A stretch of 11,102 nucleotides of DNA from Candidatus Zixiibacteriota bacterium. GTDB lineage: Bacteria > Zixibacteria > MSB-5A5 > GN15 > PGXB01. Shown piece by piece: positions 7,141-11,102 of this stretch (position 1 is the stretch's first letter; every line of letters starts with the position of its first letter). Position numbers and translations under genes: made by a program. The stretch spans positions 367,426-378,527 of the forward strand of contig LS998015.1 of the NCBI GenBank assembly GCA_900498245.1. Reading direction: 5' to 3'. A model generated the notes under the pieces. The model worked only from the letters and a program-made list of their open reading frames with translations. It ran no database searches and had not been told where the DNA came from.

Positions 7141-9417
7141 CTATTGAGCTTTGGGCATTTGGAATTGCCGATTTTTGCGCACCAGAAGATACGTTTTTGC
7201 GGCCACAAAACAGAGCGGCAGGATTCCGAGACCTATGAAAATCAAATCGCCGGGAAGGCGCAGCCATTCCAGGGTTCGCATCAGTTGACTGTCCAGGAAG
7301 ATGGTGCTGCGGGCGTGCCAGTAGCCATTCAGGATGACATCGCGAAGTTGCAGCACGCCGCCCGGAAAGAGATTGGTGACGACCATTAGAGCGAGTCCGA
7401 TATTCAAGCCCCAGAACGACAGCCGGACATATTTTTCGAGAGGAGCCCAGCGATCATCGGGCAAAACCTGCCGAAAAGCGAAAAGCATAAGGCCTATCCC
7501 CAGCATTCCGAAGACACCCATCATGGCGGCGTGGCCATGATTAGGGGTGAGGATAGTTCCCACCTCAAAGTAACTTACGATCGGCAAATTGATCAGGAAT
7601 CCAAATACGCCGGCGCCCACAAAATTCCAGAACCCGACCGCCATGAGAAAGTAAAAACACCATTTATGGGGTATCGCGACTATTCGTCCGCAAATGTCGC
7701 ATTTGCTCCTCGTTAACTTGACAAAATCCCAGGCATCGAGTGTTAAAAGGGTCAGCGGGACAACTTCCATGGCGGAAAACATGGCCGCCAGGGCCATGGT
7801 GATGTTCGATTGTCCTGTCCAGTACCAGTGATGACCGGTCCCGACAATCCCGCTTCCCAGATAAAGAATGGCATCCAGATAAATGACACGCAGGGTGGTC
7901 TTTGTGGAAGTCATTCCCAGTTTCAGAAATATTATGGCTACCATTGCCGTCACAAAAAGTTCAAAGAATCCTTCGACCCAGAGATGAATTATCCAGAAAC
8001 GCCAGGTATCGACGACCGTAAAATGTGTCGTACTGGTGAAAAACATCGCCGGAAGATAAAAGACGGGGATAGCGAGGGCGGAAAAGAGGAAGATATAACC
8101 GACTTCCTTGCTCTCCGGATTTTTTAGTGATGGGGCAATATTCCGGAGAAGGAGATAGAGCCACCCGACCAGGGCGACGGCCAGCATGATTTGCCAGGCC
8201 CGGCCCAAATCAAGATATTCCCATCCCTGATGGCCGAACCAGAACCACACTGTTCCGAGCAAGCGGTTTATTCCCAAAATTTCCCCCAGCAGACTCCCCA
8301 GCACCACTATTACCAAGCCGGCGAACAGCCAATTAATTCCTCTGGTCTGGCGAGAAGCGTCCCGCCGGCCCAGAGTCGGTGCCAGAAACAGGGCCCCGGC
8401 CACATACGTCGTGGCAATCCAGAAAATGGCCAACTGGAGGTGCCAGGTGCGGGCAATGTTGCTGGGGAAAATTGCGGAGAGATCGAAGCCGTAGAAATTT
8501 CCCGGGTCGACCCGATAATGAGCCGTTGCCCCACCCATCAGCGCCTGCAACAGGAAGAGGAAGGCGGCGATGGAGAAAAATTTAATGGTCGCTTTCTGGC
8601 TGGGGAAGGACTCTCCGCCCGGTATCAATTGCGGATGAATATGCTCCCCCTGACCTTTCCAGCCGAGGAAGTTGAACCGACCGAAAATGAACAAGACCGC
8701 TCCGATTCCCGCCAGAAGCGTAATCAGACTCAAGGCGCTCCAGATATATGAAGATGAGGATGGCCCGTTCCCGATAAGAGGATCATACGGAAAGTTATTT
8801 GTGTAGGAATAGTCTTCTCCCGGTCGATTCGCCGCCGATGCCCAGGCAGTCCAGGCGAAGAAGGCAACCAACTGTCTGATTTCGGCCGAATCATTCAGCA
8901 GCCCCGTCGTCAGACCGCGATCCGTGCTGGAATTTTCAAAATATTCCCTCCAAAATTTCTGCTGATGCTGGAAAGAAGACGTTTCCGCTCCGGTAAATGA
9001 TAGTATTCCGGTCCGGGAATCATACCGATTGGTTTTCAGCAATCGGGAAACCTCGGCGGTCACAATATCCCTCTCTTCGGGGGTTAACTCACCCGGCGGC
9101 CGACCGAATTTCTCCTGTGAAACTGCCACCGCGGCGTTATTATACAAGTTATGAAGATACTGGGCCGAGAAATCTGGGCCGAGATAGGCTCCATGGCCCC
9201 ATATCGAGCCGTTTTCCATAAGCCCGTATTTTAGAAATACTGATTGTCCGCCTTGTATATCGTCTTTGTTGAAAACGACCTTATTGTCGGGATCAAGAAC
9301 CCTGTCGGGAATCGGCGGCGCATCGGAATAACTTCGCACCGAAATCCAGATCAGAACTGAAAGCATGATTATGATTATGGCAATCACGCTATTTCGCCAC
9401 GTCGGTAAGAAAGACAT
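7141..9417 (-). CDS. norB: Quinol-dependent nitric oxide reductase (qNOR), single-subunit
   Basis: Reduces two NO to N2O with electrons from quinol at the cytoplasmic membrane. With the start chosen here it has 758 aa, the usual qNOR size. It has one N-terminal membrane helix (10-27), an extracytoplasmic domain (about 28-222) that replaces the NorC subunit and lacks a CxxCH heme site, including the WGHGAYLGPDFSAQYLHNL region, then the NorB-like membrane core. Expected ligands are present: His326 and His629 for low-spin heme b, His627 for heme b3, His478, His529 and His530 for FeB, with Glu482, Glu486 and Glu551 at the spacing of the essential glutamates of cNOR. An upstream in-frame extension to 9585 exists but reads as non-protein sequence; ATG at 9417 has GGAGG 8 nt upstream. 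No norC, norD, norQ or regulator gene is in view, which fits the single-gene qNOR type used for detoxification or denitrification. Confidence 0.96.
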   Translation of the reverse strand: MSFLPTWRNSVIAIIIIMLSVLIWISVRSYSDAPPIPDRVLDPDNKVVFNKDDIQGGQSVFLKYGLMENGSIWGHGAYLGPDFSAQYLHNLYNNAAVAVSQEKFGRPPGELTPEERDIVTAEVSRLLKTNRYDSRTGILSFTGAETSSFQHQQKFWREYFENSSTDRGLTTGLLNDSAEIRQLVAFFAWTAWASAANRPGEDYSYTNNFPYDPLIGNGPSSSSYIWSALSLITLLAGIGAVLFIFGRFNFLGWKGQGEHIHPQLIPGGESFPSQKATIKFFSIAAFLFLLQALMGGATAHYRVDPGNFYGFDLSAIFPSNIARTWHLQLAIFWIATTYVAGALFLAPTLGRRDASRQTRGINWLFAGLVIVVLGSLLGEILGINRLLGTVWFWFGHQGWEYLDLGRAWQIMLAVALVGWLYLLLRNIAPSLKNPESKEVGYIFLFSALAIPVFYLPAMFFTSTTHFTVVDTWRFWIIHLWVEGFFELFVTAMVAIIFLKLGMTSTKTTLRVIYLDAILYLGSGIVGTGHHWYWTGQSNITMALAAMFSAMEVVPLTLLTLDAWDFVKLTRSKCDICGRIVAIPHKWCFYFLMAVGFWNFVGAGVFGFLINLPIVSYFEVGTILTPNHGHAAMMGVFGMLGIGLMLFAFRQVLPDDRWAPLEKYVRLSFWGLNIGLALMVVTNLFPGGVLQLRDVILNGYWHARSTIFLDSQLMRTLEWLRLPGDLIFIGLGILPLCFVAAKTYLLVRKNRQFQMPKAQ

Positions 9418-9425
9418 ATTATTCA

Positions 9426-9430
9426 CCTCC
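9426..9430 (-). promoter_or_regulatory. Shine-Dalgarno that sets the qNOR start
   Basis: Read on the minus strand, GGAGG is followed after 8 nt by the ATG at 9417-9415 (protein MSFLPTWRN). A nearer in-frame ATG at 9433-9431 overlaps this site and is therefore unlikely to be used. Confidence 0.75.
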
Positions 9431-9441
9431 ATGGAAACGGA

Positions 9442-9464
9442 ATTATTTCGGTATCTGAAATAAT
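9442..9464. promoter_or_regulatory. Inverted repeat, candidate operator of the qNOR gene
   Basis: ATTATTTC and GAAATAAT form a perfect 8-bp inverted repeat around a 7-nt spacer (GGTATCT). It lies 12 bp upstream of the qNOR Shine-Dalgarno, and directly adjoins a -10-like TATAAA read on the minus strand at 9471-9466. That is where a repressor such as an NO-sensing one would act. It does not match the NsrR or FNR/DNR consensus as I know them, so the regulator is unidentified. It could also be a weak hairpin in the mRNA leader. Confidence 0.45.
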
Positions 9465-9465
9465 C

Positions 9466-9504
9466 TTTATAATGTTGATAAGAAGAAATTATGGGAAAAG
9501 TCAA
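9466..9504 (-). promoter_or_regulatory. Candidate qNOR promoter region
   Basis: On the minus strand TTGACT (9504-9499) is followed 18 bp later by TATCAA (9480-9475), and further on by TATAAA (9471-9466). The first pair has a good -35 but a weak -10 (4 of 6). The TATAAA is a better -10 but has no -35 at the right distance, as expected for an activator-dependent promoter. I cannot decide between them. An imperfect 18-bp palindrome (9496-9513) overlaps the -35. Confidence 0.35.
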
Positions 9505-9513
9505 TTGAGTTTT
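9496..9513. repeat. 18-bp imperfect palindrome in the divergent control region
   Basis: AAAAGTCAATTGAGTTTT is self-complementary except for one symmetric pair (G opposite G). Its centre at 9504.5 is about 45 bp upstream of the start point expected from the TATAAA at 9471-9466, close to where class II activators bind. It overlaps the TTGACT box of the alternative promoter. Confidence 0.35.
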
Positions 9514-9572
9514 TTGGCGGTGCGCGGGCGCCTTCGCGCGGCGAAACTGCAGGGGGGCAAAAGATGAAATTC

Positions 9573-9600
9573 TTGACAAAAGCATGATTTAACTTATATT
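9573..9600 (+). promoter_or_regulatory. Sigma70-type promoter of the papain-family protease gene
   Basis: TTGACA (9573-9578, exact consensus) and TATATT (9595-9600, 5 of 6) are 16 bp apart. Transcription would begin near 9607 and give a leader of about 44 nt before the ATG at 9651. This is the strongest promoter-like pair in the window and suggests steady expression. Confidence 0.65.
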
Positions 9601-9650
9601 GTACCGGAAAATATATTTTGACCGTCAATATTAATTTTTTGGGTGCCAAG

Positions 9651-11030
9651 ATGAAGCATCGATTCGTGTTATCCGCCCTTACCCTCACCATGATATTTAG
9701 TTTCAATTTTGCTCTGGCGGCGATGACTCCCGAAGAAGAAGTCGCCGTAGTCAAGAAAAGCATCAGCGATCAGGATCTTCATTGGGAGGCCGGTTTGAAT
9801 CCGGTGATGACTAATTACACTCCCGAGGAGCGTCAGAAACTCTGCGGCTTGAAACTTCCTCCCAATTGGCAAGAAATTTGGGAGGCGCACCTGCCGAAGA
9901 ATTTCGTCCCGAAAGCGGCAGCCGATCTGCCGGCCCAATTCAGTTGGGAAGATTCAGGGAAAGTGACATCGGTAAAGGATCAGGGAGGGTGCGGCTCGTG
10001 TTGGATTTTCTGCGCGACCGGGGCCCTGGAAGGAATGTATAAAATCTATCGCCAGATGGATCTCGATCTTTCCGAGCAACAGATGCTTTCGTGCGTTTCT
10101 CAGGGTTGGGGGTGCGACGGCGGCTGGATGGATGATGTCTATCAGCACCAGCGGTCGTTCGGCCAGATTTTGGAAGGGAATATGCCGTATCAGGCCAATG
10201 ACGAAGTTCCCTGCACCGAATCGCTTTATCAGCCGGCGGCCTCGATTATCGGCTGGTCCGCGATCCCCAACAATGAAACCTCCCTGAAAACGGCCGTCAT
10301 GAAAGGGCCGGTCGGAGTGGCCTTCACGGTTTTTGGTGATTTCTTTGCCTATATGCATGGATGCTACAGCAATTATACTTATTCTCAAGATATCAACCAC
10401 GCCGTCGTGATTGTCGGGTGGGATGACAATATGTGTGAGGGACGAGGCGCCTGGCGGGTCAAAAACTCCTGGGGCCCATATTGGGGAGATCACGGCTTTT
10501 TCTGGATTGAATATGGAACCTGTAATTTCGGAACGGCGGCGGCTCTGCTTGACATTAATGCCGTCAAGATTGCCGGAAACAGGGACCTGCCGGACGGCGA
10601 TATGTGTCACGATTATAATTACCAGATGACCGCAAGCGGGGGCACGCCGCCATACCAGTGGTCGATACTGGTTTCGCAGCTTCCGACCGGGCTGACAATG
10701 AACTCCGATGGGCTGATTCAGGGGCGGCCGCAGGAAGCGAAATTTACGGCGTTTGCAGTGAAAGCGGTCGATGCGTCGGTTCCGCCTCTCTCATTTTTCC
10801 GCTATTTCCAGATGAGAATAAACGATACCCGAAACGGGGATGCCAATTGTGACAATGCTTATAACATTCTGGATATTAATTACATTATAAAATATTTGTA
10901 TAAGAACGGCGCAGAACCGCCCTCGATTCAGGGCGGCGATGCCGATTGTTCCTATGACTGCAATATTCTCGATGTGTCATATCTGATCGATTTTCTTTAT
11001 CGGGACGGCCCAACTCCCTGCGAATATTGA
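9651..11030 (+). CDS. Exported papain-family (C1A) cysteine protease with Ig-like and dockerin-like modules
   Basis: A 459-aa secreted peptidase. Residues 1-23 are a signal peptide ending in FALA; 24-92 look like a propeptide containing a YTPEERQKLCG helix region. The catalytic domain runs from about 93 to 305: Gln111 (oxyanion hole), nucleophile Cys117 in GSCW, His250 in INHAVVIVGW and Asn272 in KNSWG form the full papain set, with SEQQMLSC and GCDGGW also typical of C1A enzymes. Residues 311-391 resemble a putative Ig (He_PIG) module (SGGTPPYQW, LPTGLTMNSDGLIQG). Residues 397-459 hold two dockerin type I-like repeats, with calcium loops at 397-408 and 430-441. An in-frame TTG at 9618 would add 11 residues ahead of the signal peptide and is rejected. 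The Shine-Dalgarno is weak. A terminator follows the stop closely, so the gene is monocistronic. Confidence 0.93.
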   Translation: MKHRFVLSALTLTMIFSFNFALAAMTPEEEVAVVKKSISDQDLHWEAGLNPVMTNYTPEERQKLCGLKLPPNWQEIWEAHLPKNFVPKAAADLPAQFSWEDSGKVTSVKDQGGCGSCWIFCATGALEGMYKIYRQMDLDLSEQQMLSCVSQGWGCDGGWMDDVYQHQRSFGQILEGNMPYQANDEVPCTESLYQPAASIIGWSAIPNNETSLKTAVMKGPVGVAFTVFGDFFAYMHGCYSNYTYSQDINHAVVIVGWDDNMCEGRGAWRVKNSWGPYWGDHGFFWIEYGTCNFGTAAALLDINAVKIAGNRDLPDGDMCHDYNYQMTASGGTPPYQWSILVSQLPTGLTMNSDGLIQGRPQEAKFTAFAVKAVDASVPPLSFFRYFQMRINDTRNGDANCDNAYNILDINYIIKYLYKNGAEPPSIQGGDADCSYDCNILDVSYLIDFLYRDGPTPCEY

Positions 11031-11049
11031 TTTGTCAAGTTTGCCTAAG

Positions 11050-11081
11050 GCCCGCTTGTAAATACAGGCGGGCTTTTTTTT
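11050..11081 (+). terminator. Intrinsic terminator after the protease gene
   Basis: A 10-bp stem (GCCCGCTTGT pairing with ACAGGCGGGC, one G-T wobble) encloses the 4-nt loop AAAT and is followed at once by eight T. It starts 20 bp after the protease stop. This is a canonical Rho-independent terminator. Nothing further can be read in the last 21 bases. Confidence 0.93.
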
Positions 11082-11102
11082 GGCTTTCGGGCCGAAGATT
11101 AC

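Noticed and set aside
8191-8751. 186-codon open frame on the plus strand, opposite the qNOR gene
   Set aside because: It is antisense to conserved qNOR core sequence, has no Shine-Dalgarno, and its product is low-complexity Gln/Pro/Glu-rich with no recognisable fold; the frame is open only because of qNOR codon bias.
9513-9545. GC-rich block with short self-complementary runs (GCGCG...CGCGC) in the divergent region
   Set aside because: The stem would be only 5 bp with an 8-nt loop and there is no T-run in a useful place; probably only base composition.
9418-9585. 56-residue N-terminal extension of the qNOR frame
   Set aside because: The extension has no ribosome site, crosses the inverted repeats and candidate promoter, and would put a non-hydrophobic lead ahead of the normal first helix; the start at 9417 has GGAGG at correct distance.
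1-11102. Mobile element, prophage, tRNA, rRNA or CRISPR array
   Set aside because: I found no transposase or integrase motifs, no paired terminal repeats, no tRNA-like cloverleaf and no spaced direct repeats in either strand.

Overview
The window looks like chromosomal DNA of a Gram-negative-type bacterium: it encodes several exported proteins with Sec-type signal peptides, a respiratory-type nitric oxide reductase and a C-terminal dockerin-like module. Codon use and base composition look even throughout, and I see no insertion sequence, phage gene, tRNA, rRNA or CRISPR array. The C-terminal module of the last gene (paired 12-residue calcium loops followed by an aromatic-rich helix ending in a Gly-Pro-type turn) resembles proteins from candidate phyla of the FCB group such as Zixibacteria. 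That placement is recalled from pattern, not searched, and is tentative.

Layout. (1) Positions 1-2842, plus strand: the 3' end of an ABC ATPase gene and two paralogous ABC-2 permeases, tightly packed (8-bp overlap, then a 3-bp gap). This is the YbhF-YbhS-YbhR type of exporter; any membrane-fusion partner would lie upstream, outside the window. (2) Positions 2843-3196: a 354-bp gap with a good sigma70-like promoter and a 14-bp palindrome. (3) Positions 3197-6109, plus: a 970-aa exported protein with TPR-type helical repeats and a C-terminal CHAT (caspase-HetF-like) domain with an intact His/Cys pair. (4) Positions 6322-7095, plus: a dienelactone hydrolase-family protein with signal peptide and its own promoter. 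(5) Positions 7141-9417, minus: a quinol-type nitric oxide reductase (qNOR), convergent with the hydrolase across a perfect hairpin. (6) Positions 9418-9650: a divergent control region with two inverted repeats on the qNOR side and a strong promoter on the other. (7) Positions 9651-11030, plus: an exported papain-family cysteine protease fused to an Ig-like module and a dockerin-like pair, closed by a textbook terminator at 11050-11081.

The genes do not form one obvious pathway. They look like separate transcription units: a drug/solute exporter operon, two exported proteins that each carry a clan CD- or CA-type cysteine protease domain, an exported hydrolase, and a stand-alone NO detoxification or respiration enzyme. 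The most unusual items are the exported TPR-CHAT protein (most studied CHAT proteins act in the cytoplasm), the papain/Ig/dockerin architecture with cysteines placed inside the calcium loops, and the inverted repeats in front of the NO reductase gene.
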